64,000 nucleotides of DNA from Pseudomonas sp. M47T1 (lineage in GTDB: Bacteria > Pseudomonadota > Gammaproteobacteria > Pseudomonadales > Pseudomonadaceae). The stretch is from NCBI RefSeq assembly GCF_000263855.1, contig NZ_AJWX01000012.1, positions 1-64,000 on the forward strand, given 5' to 3'. This document shows positions 52,038-61,498 of the stretch, in pieces. The position numbers and the translations under genes were made by a program. Positions within the stretch are counted from its first letter, which is position 1. Every line of letters starts with the position of its first letter. Below the pieces are notes generated by a model that saw nothing but the letters and a program-made list of their open reading frames with translations, was not told the origin of the DNA and made no database searches.

Positions 52038-54028
52038 TAACGCTTGCTCTCGATTTCAACCATGGCTTCGCGCAGGAAGAAGTCCAAGGTTTTGCCGATG
52101 GTTTCGCTCAGCTCGATGGTTGGGGTCCAGTCGATCAGGCGACGGGCGTTCTCGATGCTCGGGGTGCGGTGGGTCACGTCCTGGTAGCCATTGCCGTAGA
52201 ACGCCTTGCTTTCGATTTCACGGAAGCCTGCGAATGGAGGGAAGTTGCCGCGCAGTGGGTGGGCTTCGAACTGACGCAGCAGCTCTTCGCCCAATTGGCG
52301 AATGCTGGCTTCGTTAGTCGGGTTACCAATGTTGATGATCTCGCCGTCGCACTTGCCGTCGCGGTTTTCGATGATGCGCGCCAGTGCTTCGATGCCGTCG
52401 TCGACGTCGGTGAAGGTACGCTTCTGTTCGCCACCGTCCACCAGGCGGATCGGGGTGCCTTCCACCAGGTGCAGGATCAGCTGGGTAATGGCGCGCGAGC
52501 TGCCGATACGCGCCGAGTCCAGGCGGTCCAGGCGCGGGCCCATCCAGTTGAATGGACGGAACAGGGTGAACTTCAGGCCTTTGTCGCCGTAGGCCCAGAT
52601 CACGCGGTCCAGCAGTTGCTTGGAGACCGAGTAGATCCAGCGCTGCTTGTTGATAGGGCCGACGATCAGGTTCGACGTGTTCTCGTCAAAGTGGCTGTCC
52701 TGGCACATGCCATAGACTTCCGACGTGGACGGGAAGATCACGCGCTTGTTGTACTTCACGCAGTGACGAACGATTTTCAGGTTTTCTTCGAAGTCCAGTT
52801 CGAATACGCGCAGCGGGTTACGGGTGTATTCGATCGGGGTGGCGATGGCCACCAGCGGCAGTACCACGTCGCACTTCTTGATGTGGTATTCGATCCACTC
52901 GGAGTGGATGCTGATGTCGCCTTCCACAAAGTGGAAACGCGGGTTGCCGCGCAGGTGCTCAATGGCGTCGGAACCGATGTCCAGGCCGTAGATTTCATAG
53001 CGGTCGTCGCGCAGCAGGCGCTCGGACAGGTGGTTGCCGATGAAACCGTTGACGCCCAGGATCAGTACGCGGGTGCGGCGCACAGGGCGGCCGGCGGCCT
53101 TGCCGATCAGTTTGGAGCCGTCTACCAGGCCCAGTTCGCGAGCCAGTTGCGGGCCGCTCAGGTACAGGCCGTCATTGTTGCGCTGGCCAGCGGTGATTTG
53201 CAGGGCGTCGGTGCCGCAGGCGATGCGCAGCGGTTCAACGCTGATCACGTGGCCAGGCTCGAAGCCCTGGTTGCCGGCGACGACTTCAGCGCCCCAGACA
53301 ATCAGCTTGTGCTCGCCCACGGCGCAGAAGGCGCCTGGGTAAGGTTGGGTCACGGCGCGGACCAGGTTGAACAGCTCTTCAGCCGGGCGGCTCCAGTCCA
53401 GCAGGCCGTCGGCCGGGGTGCGGCGGCCGAACACGGTGGCTTGGCTTTCGTCTTGGGCGGTTTCGCTGACTTCGCCTTTGGCCAGCAGGGGCAGGGTTTC
53501 GTTCAGCAGGACGCTGGCCGCTTCACGCAGTTTGGCGTGCAGGCTCAGGGCGGTGTCGGAGCGTTCGATGGCCACGCGTTGCTGGGCAATGATGGCGCCG
53601 GCGTCGGCACGCTTGACCATGCGGTGCAGGGTAACGCCGGTTTCGGTTTCGCCTTTTACCAGCACCCAGTTGGCTGGAGCGCGGCCGCGGTAGCGGGGCA
53701 GCAGCGAACCGTGCAGGTTGAACGCGCCTTGCTTGGCGCAGGCCAGCACGGCTTCGCTCAGCAAGTTGCGGTAGTAGAACGAGAAGATGAAGTCGGCGTC
53801 GAGCTTGGCGATGCGCTCGATCCAGATCGGGTGGTTGGCGTCTTCCGGTGCGTGTACCGGGATACCCTTGCGGGCGCACAACTGGGCAACCGAGCCGTAG
53901 AAGTTGTTTTCCTTGGGATCGTCGGCGTGGGTGAAGACGGCGGCGATGTCATAGCCTGCCTCGAGCAGGGCATTGATGCCGGCGCAACCGATATCGTGAT
54001 AGGCGAAGACAACAGCTTTCTGGTTCAT
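52037..54028 (-). CDS. arnA: ArnA, bifunctional UDP-glucuronate decarboxylase / UDP-Ara4N formyltransferase
   Basis: This 663-residue enzyme has two domains. Residues 1-305 are the formyltransferase, with the [16 protein letters not shown] motif (Asn/His) and KRADAGAII. Residues about 315-663 are the short-chain dehydrogenase-type decarboxylase, with [19 protein letters not shown] for [12 protein letters not shown] and the Tyr/Lys pair in [12 protein letters not shown]. It oxidatively decarboxylates UDP-glucuronate and later formylates UDP-Ara4N. It overlaps arnC by 4 bases. Confidence 0.96.
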   Translation of the reverse strand: MNQKAVVFAYHDIGCAGINALLEAGYDIAAVFTHADDPKENNFYGSVAQLCARKGIPVHAPEDANHPIWIERIAKLDADFIFSFYYRNLLSEAVLACAKQGAFNLHGSLLPRYRGRAPANWVLVKGETETGVTLHRMVKRADAGAIIAQQRVAIERSDTALSLHAKLREAASVLLNETLPLLAKGEVSETAQDESQATVFGRRTPADGLLDWSRPAEELFNLVRAVTQPYPGAFCAVGEHKLIVWGAEVVAGNQGFEPGHVISVEPLRIACGTDALQITAGQRNNDGLYLSGPQLARELGLVDGSKLIGKAAGRPVRRTRVLILGVNGFIGNHLSERLLRDDRYEIYGLDIGSDAIEHLRGNPRFHFVEGDISIHSEWIEYHIKKCDVVLPLVAIATPIEYTRNPLRVFELDFEENLKIVRHCVKYNKRVIFPSTSEVYGMCQDSHFDENTSNLIVGPINKQRWIYSVSKQLLDRVIWAYGDKGLKFTLFRPFNWMGPRLDRLDSARIGSSRAITQLILHLVEGTPIRLVDGGEQKRTFTDVDDGIEALARIIENRDGKCDGEIINIGNPTNEASIRQLGEELLRQFEAHPLRGNFPPFAGFREIESKAFYGNGYQDVTHRTPSIENARRLIDWTPTIELSETIGKTLDFFLREAMVEIESKR

Positions 54029-55047
54029 GAGGCAGCCTTGCTGGAAGAAATGGAAATCGAGGATTCAGGGTGAGGCTCGGTGTTGCCGCCAGCAGGTTCG
54101 TTGCTGCGCAGCACCTTTTCGATAAAGAAGCGCGGGCGGGCACGCACGTCGCTGTACATGCGGCCCAGGTATTCACCCAGCAGGCCCATGCCGATGAATT
54201 GCGCACCGGTGAACACGAACAGCACGGCGAACAGTACGAAGGTACCGTGGCCCGACCAGGCGGCGCCGTAAATCATGCGCAGGGCAATCAGCGCCACGGC
54301 GAACAGCATGCCCAGGGCCGCCATGCCGATGCCGACCACGCTCAGCAAGCGCAGGGGCGTGGTGGTCATGCAGGTGACCAGGTCGAACATCAGGCTGATC
54401 AGGCGCATGGGGCTGTACTTGGAGTCGCCATGCTCGCGTTCGGCGTGCTGCACCAGCACCTCGGTGGTGTGGCGGGCGAAGCTGTTGGCCAGGATCGGGA
54501 TGAAGGTGCTGCGCTCGCGGCAGGCCAGCATCGCGTCGATGACGCTGCGGCGGTAGGCGCGCAGCATGCAGCCGTAGTCGCTCATGGCCACGCCGGTGGA
54601 ACGTTGCACGGCCAGGTTGATCAGCTTCGACGGCCAGCGGCGCAGGGCCGAGTCCTGGCGGTTGTTGCGCACGGTGCCGACCACGTCGTAGCCCAGCGCG
54701 GCCTGCTCGACCAGGCGCGGAATTTCTTCCGGCGGGTTTTGCAGGTCGGCGTCCAGGGTAATCACCAGGTCGCCGATGCACTGTTCGAAACCGGCCATGA
54801 TCGCCGCGTGCTGACCGTAGTTACGGTTCAGGATCACCGCCACTACAGGGCTGCCCGGGCGCTCGGCGGCGTCCTGCAGGATGTCGGCCGAGGCGTCGCG
54901 GCTGCCGTCGTCCACCAGCACGATCTCGTACTTCTGGGTCAACTGGGCGCAGGCCGCTTCAGTGCGGCGCAACAGCTCCGGCAGGCTCTGTTCTTCGTTG
55001 TACACCGGTATCACGATGGACACGGTGTTGATCGGATAAGGTCTCAC
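54025..55047 (-). CDS. arnC: ArnC, undecaprenyl-phosphate formyl-aminoarabinose transferase
   Basis: This 340-residue GT2 glycosyltransferase has an N-terminal catalytic domain ([40 protein letters not shown]) and two C-terminal membrane helices ([40 protein letters not shown], each given in part). It transfers Ara4-formyl-N from UDP to undecaprenyl phosphate at the inner membrane. Both ends overlap neighbours by 4 bases. Confidence 0.95.
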   Translation of the reverse strand: MRPYPINTVSIVIPVYNEEQSLPELLRRTEAACAQLTQKYEIVLVDDGSRDASADILQDAAERPGSPVVAVILNRNYGQHAAIMAGFEQCIGDLVITLDADLQNPPEEIPRLVEQAALGYDVVGTVRNNRQDSALRRWPSKLINLAVQRSTGVAMSDYGCMLRAYRRSVIDAMLACRERSTFIPILANSFARHTTEVLVQHAEREHGDSKYSPMRLISLMFDLVTCMTTTPLRLLSVVGIGMAALGMLFAVALIALRMIYGAAWSGHGTFVLFAVLFVFTGAQFIGMGLLGEYLGRMYSDVRARPRFFIEKVLRSNEPAGGNTEPHPESSISISSSKAAS

Positions 55048-56192
55048 GGGCGGTGGTCCAGGGTTTTTTCAATGGCGCAGGCAACGCGCTCGATGTCATC
55101 GAGGGTCATGTCGGGGAACAGCGGGATGGAGCACAGGCGGGCCGAGTTCCATTCAGTGTTGGGCAGGTGCACGTCCGGGAATTTCTGCCGGTACCAGGTG
55201 TGCAAGTGCGTGGCAATGAAGTGGATGCCGGTGCCAATGCCTTGATCTTGAAGCCCTTTCATGAAGGTTTCGCGATCCATGCCACAACGTTCCGGGTCGA
55301 TGCGCAGGATGAACAGGTGCCAGGCGTGCTGCTGCGGCCAGGTGGGCTGGGTCAGCGGCAGCACCGGCAGGTGCTTGAGACGTTCCAGGTAGGCCTGGGC
55401 CAGTTGCGCGCGCTTGGCGTTGATAGCGTCCACGCGCTCCAGTTGCACCAGGGCAATGGCGGCGTTGATGTCGGCCAGGTTGTACTTGAAACCTGGTTCC
55501 TGAACCATCGCCTGCGGCTTGCGGCCATGGGTCATGCGGTCATAGGCGTCCACGCCCAGGCCGTGGAATTTGAGCATGCGCACGCGGTTGGCAAAGGCTT
55601 CATCATCGCTGACGAACATGCCGCCTTCGGCGCAGGTCATGTTCTTGATGGCGTGGAACGAGAAGATTGCCGTGCCCTGGGCACCGATCTCGCGCCCGCG
55701 GTAGTGGGTACCCACGGCGTGGGCGGCGTCTTCGATCACACGGATGCCGTGGCGCTCGGCCAGGCTGTACAACGGATCCAGGTCGAAGGCGGCGCCGGCG
55801 TAATGCACCGGGATGATGGCCTTGGTGCGCGGGGTGATGGCCGCCTCGATGGCGCTGACATCCGCCATCAGGGTGTCGCGATCAACGTCGACGAACACCG
55901 GCGTGGCGCCCAGCAGGCAGATCATGTTGGCGGTGGACACCCAGGTCTGGGACGGGGTGATGACCTCGTCGCCCGGGCCGATGCCCATGGCCAGCAATGC
56001 GATGTGCATGGCGCCGGTGGCGGAGGACAATGCCACGGCATGGGCACAACCGACGCGGCGAGCAAATGCCTGTTCGAGTTCCTGGGCCTTGGGGCCTGTG
56101 GTGATCCAACCGCTGCGCAATACCTGCTCTACTGCAGCGATCTCCTGGTCACCCATGCTCGGACGGGAAAAGGGGAGAAAACTTTGATTCAT
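55044..56192 (-). CDS. arnB: ArnB, UDP-4-keto-pentose aminotransferase
   Basis: This 382-residue PLP enzyme of the DegT/DnrJ/EryC1 family has the Schiff-base Lys183 in [25 protein letters not shown], and the cofactor Asp in IEDAAHA. It transaminates the ArnA product with glutamate to UDP-L-Ara4N. The start MNQSF at 56192 has GAGGAT upstream; 12 extra residues from an earlier ATG do not look conserved. It is first in the arn operon, whose promoter must lie in 56193-56400. Confidence 0.95.
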   Translation of the reverse strand: MNQSFLPFSRPSMGDQEIAAVEQVLRSGWITTGPKAQELEQAFARRVGCAHAVALSSATGAMHIALLAMGIGPGDEVITPSQTWVSTANMICLLGATPVFVDVDRDTLMADVSAIEAAITPRTKAIIPVHYAGAAFDLDPLYSLAERHGIRVIEDAAHAVGTHYRGREIGAQGTAIFSFHAIKNMTCAEGGMFVSDDEAFANRVRMLKFHGLGVDAYDRMTHGRKPQAMVQEPGFKYNLADINAAIALVQLERVDAINAKRAQLAQAYLERLKHLPVLPLTQPTWPQQHAWHLFILRIDPERCGMDRETFMKGLQDQGIGTGIHFIATHLHTWYRQKFPDVHLPNTEWNSARLCSIPLFPDMTLDDIERVACAIEKTLDHRP

Positions 56193-56647
56193 GGCATCCT
56201 CGGAATCTGACAGGCTTATGCGCTTCATGCGTCATACATGTCCCACTTTAGTCGCAGGACGATCCGTTATAGAGAGAGATTATTACCGCCGCAAGCTGAA
56301 CGAACGCTTGCTGAACGAATCATTAAGAAATCTGATACATCTTTACTGGACGTCTGTATTTCCTTGGGGATTGAAAGGGAATTTTACCCAGGCGTATGTA
56401 GGAAATGTCTGAAGCTGAAGGTGGGAAAAGGCCCACACTGAACAGATCGTCATTCTTGCTGCCAAAGGTGCCTTTTGATGTGTCAAAAAAGAGTGAGTGA
56501 CAGATGAAAATGCTGTCTCGGTGCCAGCTCTTGCGTTTATGAACAACTCTTTGACAACTGCTGCGGTAAAAGGAGGCTGGTAAACTGCCCTCCCACGTGT
56601 GTACTGCCTGCCCGGACCCCTAGCATGATGCTGAGCCCCCTCTCCCT
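56193..56647. other. Divergent regulatory region between arnB and the sensor kinase
   Basis: These 455 bases are more AT-rich than their surroundings and show no convincing gene. They contain the 10-bp direct repeats described separately, an ATTAAG at 56322-56327, a TTGACA at 56550-56555, and a nine-codon mini-frame (ATG 56625) ending in a TGA that overlaps the kinase ATG. Promoters for both the arn operon and the kinase must be here, but I cannot fix -10/-35 pairs with confidence. Confidence 0.55.
56295..56319. promoter_or_regulatory. Direct repeats upstream of the arn operon
   Basis: GCTGAACGAA occurs twice, at 56295-56304 and 56310-56319, spaced by 5 bases (15-base period), about 105 bases upstream of the arnB start and followed by CATTAAGAAA. 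OmpR-family regulators bind direct half-sites, so this is a candidate activator site for arn. The ATTAAG is one perfect half of a PmrA-type box in reverse, but the second half is poor. Confidence 0.4.
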
Positions 56648-57952
56648 ATGACGTCGATCCTGTCTCGCTGGCGAACCAAACGCTCTCGACAAAGCCTGGC
56701 CCAACGCATCGTTGTCGTCTTTGCCCTGATGACCACCCTGGTGGCCGGCGTGTTTGCCGTGGGTATCGTGGCCACGGTGCACGTGGTCGAGAAAAAGCTC
56801 ACCACCGTGGGCCTGGGCGGCAACTTGCATCGCATGTTGATGATGGAAAACCGCGACGAGTGGAACCATCGCCCGGAGAAGGACGAGCTGTTCTTTGCCG
56901 ACGACGGCCAGGGCGACATGCTCATGCCCCCGGACCTGGCGGCGCTGGAGCCTGGGTTTCACGAGGTACGGCGCCTGGAGCGCAGCTGGTACGCCATGGT
57001 GCGGGTGATCAATGGTCGCAAGTACGTGCTGTTGCGTGACCAGCAAGGGTTCGAAGAGCGCGAGCGCCTGCTGTTCGGCGTGGTGATCACCGGTTTCGCG
57101 CTCAGCCTGCTGGGTTCGATCCTGCTGGGCTGGCTGCTGTCGCGCAAGGTCATGGCGCCGGTGATCCGCCTGGCAGGCCAGGTGCGCCACCGCGACCAGT
57201 TGCTGGACCTGGCGCCGCCCTTGGCTCCGGACTACGCCGCTGATGAGGTGGGCACCCTGGCCAAATCCTTCGACGACACCTTGGGCCGCCTGCGTTCGGC
57301 GTTGGTGCGCGAGAAGCTGTTCACCGGCGATGTCAGCCATGAACTGCGCACACCGTTGATGGTGCTGGCCAGTTCCAGCGAGTTGCTGCTGGAAAACCCC
57401 GGCCTCGACCCGCGCGCCCGCGAACAGGTGTCGCGCATTGCCCGGGCCAGCAGCGCCATGCGCCAGTTGGTGGATACCTTCCTGTTGTTGGCTCGAGCGG
57501 AAAACGCCGAAGGCGGCCAGGGGCAGGGCGCCAGCATCGAGCAGGTGGCACAGGAGCTCATCGAGACCTGGCGCACGCCAATCGAGGAAAAAGGCCTGGA
57601 GCTGGTTTACCTGCCGCAAGAGGCGGGTGAGGGAGCCTTCAACCAGACGTTCCTGGGTGCGGTGATGGGCAACCTGCTGCGCAATGCCTGGCACTACACC
57701 GATGAAGGCTTCATTCGCCTGACCCTGCTGCCGGGCGGCTTCAAGGTGGAGGACAGTGGTATCGGCATTCCGGAAGAAAAGCGCCTGGAGATGTTCCGTC
57801 CCTTCGTGCGGGGCGATGAACAGCGTGGCGAGGGGCTGGGGCTGGGGTTGTCGCTGGTGCAGCGGATCTGTGTCAACGAAGGCTGGTCAGTGACGCTGAC
57901 CAGCCGCGAGCCACACGGCTGCTGTTTCGAGGTGCGCCTGGCGCTGGTTTAA
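56648..57952 (+). CDS. Sensor histidine kinase, divergent from the arn operon
   Basis: This is a complete 434-residue kinase: TM1 at about 20-45, a periplasmic loop of about 95 residues with DELFFADDGQGD and SWYAMVRVINGRKY, TM2 at about 142-167, HAMP, and HisKA with His231 (GDVSHELRTPLMVL). HATPase_c follows with NLLRNAWHYT, DSGIGIPEE and GEGLGLGLSLV. No response regulator is adjacent. The paralogue at 39313 lacks the ATPase part but has a regulator. Position across from arnB suggests sensing of cationic peptides or divalent cations, like PmrB/ParS/CprS-type sensors; the acidic loop is compatible. Confidence 0.9.
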   Translation: MTSILSRWRTKRSRQSLAQRIVVVFALMTTLVAGVFAVGIVATVHVVEKKLTTVGLGGNLHRMLMMENRDEWNHRPEKDELFFADDGQGDMLMPPDLAALEPGFHEVRRLERSWYAMVRVINGRKYVLLRDQQGFEERERLLFGVVITGFALSLLGSILLGWLLSRKVMAPVIRLAGQVRHRDQLLDLAPPLAPDYAADEVGTLAKSFDDTLGRLRSALVREKLFTGDVSHELRTPLMVLASSSELLLENPGLDPRAREQVSRIARASSAMRQLVDTFLLLARAENAEGGQGQGASIEQVAQELIETWRTPIEEKGLELVYLPQEAGEGAFNQTFLGAVMGNLLRNAWHYTDEGFIRLTLLPGGFKVEDSGIGIPEEKRLEMFRPFVRGDEQRGEGLGLGLSLVQRICVNEGWSVTLTSREPHGCCFEVRLALV

Positions 57953-58614
57953 CCCTTGAAGTGGCGCAGCAAGCGCGGCCACTCGGAGGCGTTCAGGTCA
58001 CCCAGTACCTTGGGTGTGCCGGTAACGGGGTCGATGGAGACAAACAGCGCGCTGGCATAGCCAGGCCCGTCGCTACCGTGAATGCCGGCCTGCTGCTCGA
58101 GGGCATTCATGCACTCGCTGTGGGTCACCAGCACCATGTTGTGGCCGGGCTGCTTGTGCGCCACCACGTCCTTGAGCATGGTCTTGCGGCAGTTCATCAG
58201 CCAATCCTGAGGCGTGGCGGCGGCGCCGAACATGAACATGGCCGTCTGTTGGGTGCGGGTCAGCGGGCTGGTGAGCACCTGGGCATTGCCCATGCCCAAG
58301 GCCTGCAGGCCGTCGCCGACATTGCTGGCCACGCGGCTGCCGGCCAGGGTGATGCCGTCGGCGTCGCCCAGGCAGGCGTTGTTGGAGCGGTCACAGCGTT
58401 CGCCGTGGCGAACCAGTACGGCCACGTTGCCGGCCTGCCAGGCGGCCTTCAACCCCGAGTGACGCATGGCCTTGCCATCGGCAAGGTCAACCGCGCCCGT
58501 GGGGTGCAGCGCCCAGGCGGCCACTGCCGCCGCCACCAGCCCCGTGGCAATGACACGGCGGCGCAGGGTGAACCACCGCAAGGGCAGGGTCTGGACGGCT
58601 GAACGTACCGGCAT
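57949..58614 (-). CDS. Ais-like LPS core heptose phosphate phosphatase (histidine phosphatase family)
   Basis: This 221-residue protein has an N-terminal hydrophobic anchor (about 21-37) and the phosphatase motif LVRHGERCDRSNNACL with catalytic His70, DGIT and a second His in MVLVTHSECM. The CDRSN-x2-CL-x4-DGIT string is the Ais/PmrG hallmark. In enterics ais lies beside the arn operon, and here it is one gene away, so a PmrG-like role in removing core heptose phosphate is well supported. It ends tail to tail with the kinase, overlapping by 4 bases, and is paralogous to the protein at 29826. Confidence 0.82.
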   Translation of the reverse strand: MPVRSAVQTLPLRWFTLRRRVIATGLVAAAVAAWALHPTGAVDLADGKAMRHSGLKAAWQAGNVAVLVRHGERCDRSNNACLGDADGITLAGSRVASNVGDGLQALGMGNAQVLTSPLTRTQQTAMFMFGAAATPQDWLMNCRKTMLKDVVAHKQPGHNMVLVTHSECMNALEQQAGIHGSDGPGYASALFVSIDPVTGTPKVLGDLNASEWPRLLRHFKG

Positions 58615-58824
58615 GTGGGCTCCAGGGAGCTGTTAAGGTGGCGGCACTATAGGGAGCGGGGGGTTAACATCCGGTGAACGGAATGTGAAAATTTTAATGA
58701 GTGGCTGAAACGATTTCCCTCCCACTCTCGTCGCCTGCCCGTTGCAGCCTCGAAAAACTGGGTATATACACTGGATTTACAGCGCATCTTGCGCGCCGAA
58801 ACTGCCTGAACGAGGATGCCGAAG

Positions 58825-59091
58825 ATGATGACACTGGGACTCTGTTCACTGGAACTTCGCAACATAATCGAGTGTGCTTTCCTGCCGGCCCGTTGCACTT
58901 GCACCGTGGCGCCGGACCAGTCACTGACCGTTCAGGTCACCGACCCGGTCACGGGGCACGTGGAGCTGATGGTTACCGGTATTTCGACCGATCGTCTTAG
59001 CAGCAGTCGGGCCATTTCCGACCTGATTGCCGAGCTACGCTACGATGTAGAGCACAATCGCCACACATTCCCTCGTGCCCTGGCGGGTTGA
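58825..59091 (+). CDS. DUF1652 family protein
   Basis: This 88-residue protein matches the Pseudomonas DUF1652 pattern: LGLCSLELRNIIECAFLP, CTCTVAPDQSLTVQV, GHVELMVTGIS and SSSRAISDLIAELR. Function is unknown. The ATG at 58825 is chosen because GAGG lies 9-10 bases before it, whereas it is too close to the in-frame ATG at 58816. It appears monocistronic, with a GC-rich stem-loop right after the stop. Confidence 0.85.
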   Translation: MMTLGLCSLELRNIIECAFLPARCTCTVAPDQSLTVQVTDPVTGHVELMVTGISTDRLSSSRAISDLIAELRYDVEHNRHTFPRALAG

Positions 59092-59098
59092 GGGCTAA

Positions 59099-59123
59099 CC
59101 CGGTGCCGCCCGGCGGCACCGGG
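59099..59123. terminator. GC-rich stem-loop after the DUF1652 gene
   Basis: CCCGGTGCCGC and GCGGCACCGGG form a perfect 11-bp stem with a 3-base loop 8 bases after the stop. A short T-containing stretch follows only about 15 bases later, so it is a terminator or stabilising hairpin. Confidence 0.6.
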
Positions 59124-59242
59124 GCTAACGCGGATTTCTAAATTTAGTTTCATGTGGTTTCATGGAACTTGTCTCTGAACTGTCATGTGTCCGATTCGTA
59201 ATGGCGTCAGTTTTTTAACTGACCTGTTAATCGAGACCCGTG

Positions 59243-60565
59243 ATGATCAAGAAGATAGTCCGTCCCCTGCTAGGCGCGATGTTGGGCAGTGCCGCCCTGG
59301 CCGCCCACGCCGATTTCATCGACGACAGCCATGCCGACCTGACGCTGCTCAACCGCTACCTGAACCAGCAAGGCAGCGACGTGGTGGGCAGTAACAAAAA
59401 GGCCAACAGCGTACGTGACTGGGGCCAGGGCTTCGAATTCAACTTCAAGTCCGGTTACACCGAAGGCACCATCGGCTTCGGCCTGGATCTGCAGGCCTTT
59501 TATGGCGTCAAGCTGGACTCCAACTCGCAGCAGGGCAGCATGTTCCCGCTGCAGGACGGCAAGTCGGCCGATGACTTCGGCGTGCTGAGCCCGACGTTCA
59601 AAATGCGCTTCCTTAAAGATGAGTTGCGCATCGGTACCCTGACCCAGAACAACCCGATGCTGGCGAACACCGACGGTCGTCTGTATCAACAGACCAACAC
59701 CGGCGCGCAACTGGTGTCCAAGGACTTGGACAACTACGTCTTTACCCTGGGCAACATCACCCAGACCAAGATTCGCAACGAAACCGGCGACCAGAACATG
59801 ATCACCGGTGGCGGCGCCAGGGACAGCAACCGCTTCAGCTACGGCGGCGCGGACTACACCGGCATCAAGAACACCACGCTGAGCGGCTGGTACTCGAACC
59901 TGGCAGACTACTACCAGCAGTTCTACCTGGGCCTCAAGCACACCGATGAGCTGCCAGTGGGCAGCCTGGCCACCGACCTGCGCGCGTACCGCAGCCTGGG
60001 CACCGGCGGCAACGGCGACGGCGACAGCGAATACGGCGCAGCCGGTTACTACGGTGGCACCACCACCAAGGGCCGTATCAACCAGTCGACGTTCAGCCTG
60101 ATGGAGAGCTACAGCCTGATGGGCCACACCATCGGTCTGGGCGCACAGAAGAACACCGGTGACAGCGACTTCCCGTACCTGGACTCGGGCCTCAACAGCG
60201 GCGATTCGCGCCAGGGCCCTGGCAGCGGCGCCGACACCCCAGCGCTCACCAACCTGCAACTGAACAAGTTCCAGCACGCCGGCGAACGTACCTTCCTGGC
60301 CTTGTACAAGTATGACTTCGGCCAGTTGGGCCTCAAGGGCCTGGGCTTTTCGGCCCTGTACGCCCACGGTGACCAGATCAAGGTCGCCAGCGGTGGCGAC
60401 AGCGAATGGGAACGTGACCTGGCGCTCAGCTACGTGGTGCCGGACGGCAAGCTCAAGGGCCTTGGCGTGACCTGGAAGAACGCCCAGGCCAACCCTGAGA
60501 TGACGGGCCAGACCCACCAGGATGAAAACCGCTTCTACGTCAGCTACGTGATGCCACTCTGGTAA
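59243..60565 (+). CDS. OprD family outer membrane porin
   Basis: This 440-residue beta-barrel protein has a signal peptide (LGAMLGSAALAAHA, cleaved at about residue 22) and a mature start FIDDSHADLTLLNRYLN typical of OprD/OpdX porins. Alternating strands run to a C-terminal aromatic (VSYVMPLW). Family members admit basic amino acids or small organic acids; substrate cannot be told. ATG 59243 is preferred over the preceding GTG. A strong terminator follows at 60580. Confidence 0.9.
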   Translation: MIKKIVRPLLGAMLGSAALAAHADFIDDSHADLTLLNRYLNQQGSDVVGSNKKANSVRDWGQGFEFNFKSGYTEGTIGFGLDLQAFYGVKLDSNSQQGSMFPLQDGKSADDFGVLSPTFKMRFLKDELRIGTLTQNNPMLANTDGRLYQQTNTGAQLVSKDLDNYVFTLGNITQTKIRNETGDQNMITGGGARDSNRFSYGGADYTGIKNTTLSGWYSNLADYYQQFYLGLKHTDELPVGSLATDLRAYRSLGTGGNGDGDSEYGAAGYYGGTTTKGRINQSTFSLMESYSLMGHTIGLGAQKNTGDSDFPYLDSGLNSGDSRQGPGSGADTPALTNLQLNKFQHAGERTFLALYKYDFGQLGLKGLGFSALYAHGDQIKVASGGDSEWERDLALSYVVPDGKLKGLGVTWKNAQANPEMTGQTHQDENRFYVSYVMPLW

Positions 60566-60579
60566 CAGGCTGCCGCACC

Positions 60580-60618
60580 CTGTAGCCGCCCCCAGCGGCT
60601 ACAGGCCGTTACTTTTTT
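60580..60618 (+). terminator. Rho-independent terminator of the OprD-type gene
   Basis: CTGTAGCCGC and GCGGCTACAG form a 10-bp stem with a 5-base loop, followed after 8 bases by TTTTTT at about 60613-60618. It lies 15 bases after the porin stop. Confidence 0.75.
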
Positions 60619-60688
60619 GCGGTTTTGCGCTGGAACGGATTCGTGGTTAACTTCGGCTCTTTCAAAACCCCATAAAAGGATTCCGTTC

Positions 60689-61189
60689 ATGGCTCAAGTG
60701 ACTCTCAAAGGCAACCCGGTTCAGGTCAAGGGCGAACTGCCGAAAGTCGGCGCCAAGGCCCCTGCTTTTTCACTGGTCAGCGGTGCGCTGGCCGACGTGA
60801 CCCTGGCAAGCTTTGCCGGCAAGCGCAAAATCCTCAACATCTTCCCAAGCGTTGATACCCCGACCTGCGCCACTTCCGTGCGCACGTTCAACGCCCAGGC
60901 CAACGAACTGGCCAACACCGTGGTGCTGTGCATTTCCGCTGACCTGCCTTTCGCCCAGGCACGCTTCTGCGGCGCCGAAGGCCTGGAAAACGTGCAGAAC
61001 CTGTCCACCCTGCGTGGCGCCGAGTTCAAGGAAGCCTACGGTGTTGCCCTGGCAGACGGCCCCCTGGCTGGCCTGACTGCCCGTGCCGTAGTGGTGCTGG
61101 ATGAGAACGACAACGTCCTGCACACCGAGCTGGTCGGCGAAATTGCCGAAGAGCCTAACTACGATGCAGCCCTGGCTGTATTGAAGTAA
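60689..61189 (+). CDS. tpx: Thiol peroxidase, Tpx family
   Basis: This 166-residue atypical 2-Cys peroxiredoxin has the peroxidatic Cys60 in [13 protein letters not shown] and the resolving Cys94 in ARFCGAEG, equivalent to Cys61 and Cys95 of E. coli Tpx. It reduces hydrogen and lipid hydroperoxides using thioredoxin. An extra Cys81 is present. ATG 60689 follows AAAGGA; upstream in-frame residues are non-coding. It is a single gene bounded by terminators. Confidence 0.95.
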   Translation: MAQVTLKGNPVQVKGELPKVGAKAPAFSLVSGALADVTLASFAGKRKILNIFPSVDTPTCATSVRTFNAQANELANTVVLCISADLPFAQARFCGAEGLENVQNLSTLRGAEFKEAYGVALADGPLAGLTARAVVVLDENDNVLHTELVGEIAEEPNYDAALAVLK

Positions 61190-61191
61190 CC

Positions 61192-61239
61192 CCCCCAAAA
61201 GCAACTTCCTCTGGTGGTTGCGACTGTCTTTTTTGGGGG
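61192..61239 (+). terminator. Terminator-like nested stem after tpx
   Basis: CCCCCAAAA (61192-61200) pairs with TTTTGGGGG (61231-61239), enclosing a GCAAC/GTTGC inner stem. It starts right at the tpx stop and has a T-run inside the descending arm, consistent with rho-independent termination. Confidence 0.6.
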
Positions 61240-61345
61240 CGGGTTCTACCCGCAAAGAGGCCACCGCCGTGTTTCAGTTTCTTCGCGGTGTCCGTTTCGC
61301 GGGTACAACCCGCTTCCATAGGGGCGGGGTTTACACGCTGTAACA

Positions 61346-61377
61346 AAGAACGGCCTGGAAAACTCCAGGCCGTTCTT
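61346..61377. terminator. Strong bidirectional terminator in the tpx-muxA gap
   Basis: AAGAACGGCCTGGA and TCCAGGCCGTTCTT form a perfect 14-bp stem with an AAAC loop, with A- and T-rich flanks on both sides. The rest of the 309-base gap (61190-61498) holds no recognisable gene, so the mux promoter should lie between 61380 and 61498. Confidence 0.8.
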
Positions 61378-61498
61378 GTTTGTGTGGTCTGCTTTTGGGT
61401 GTACTGCCCAGTAAAGTAAATAGCCGGTAAAGGCGCTTTGCATTATTCGCAACAATGATTATCGTTCCAGCCTTCCTGAATTGTACCTACTCCAACAA

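Noticed and set aside
52169..54073. Open frame of 634 codons on the plus strand opposite arnA
   Set aside because: Antisense shadow; every motif of ArnA is on the other strand and the frame has no family or binding site.
56310..56340. Full PmrA box upstream of arnB
   Set aside because: Only one half-site (ATTAAG, reverse of CTTAAT) is good; the partner at 5-base spacing is TGATAC, too poor to call.
56238..56441. 67-codon frame in the arnB-kinase gap
   Set aside because: No ribosome binding site, no family, and it would cover the only available regulatory sequence of the arn operon.
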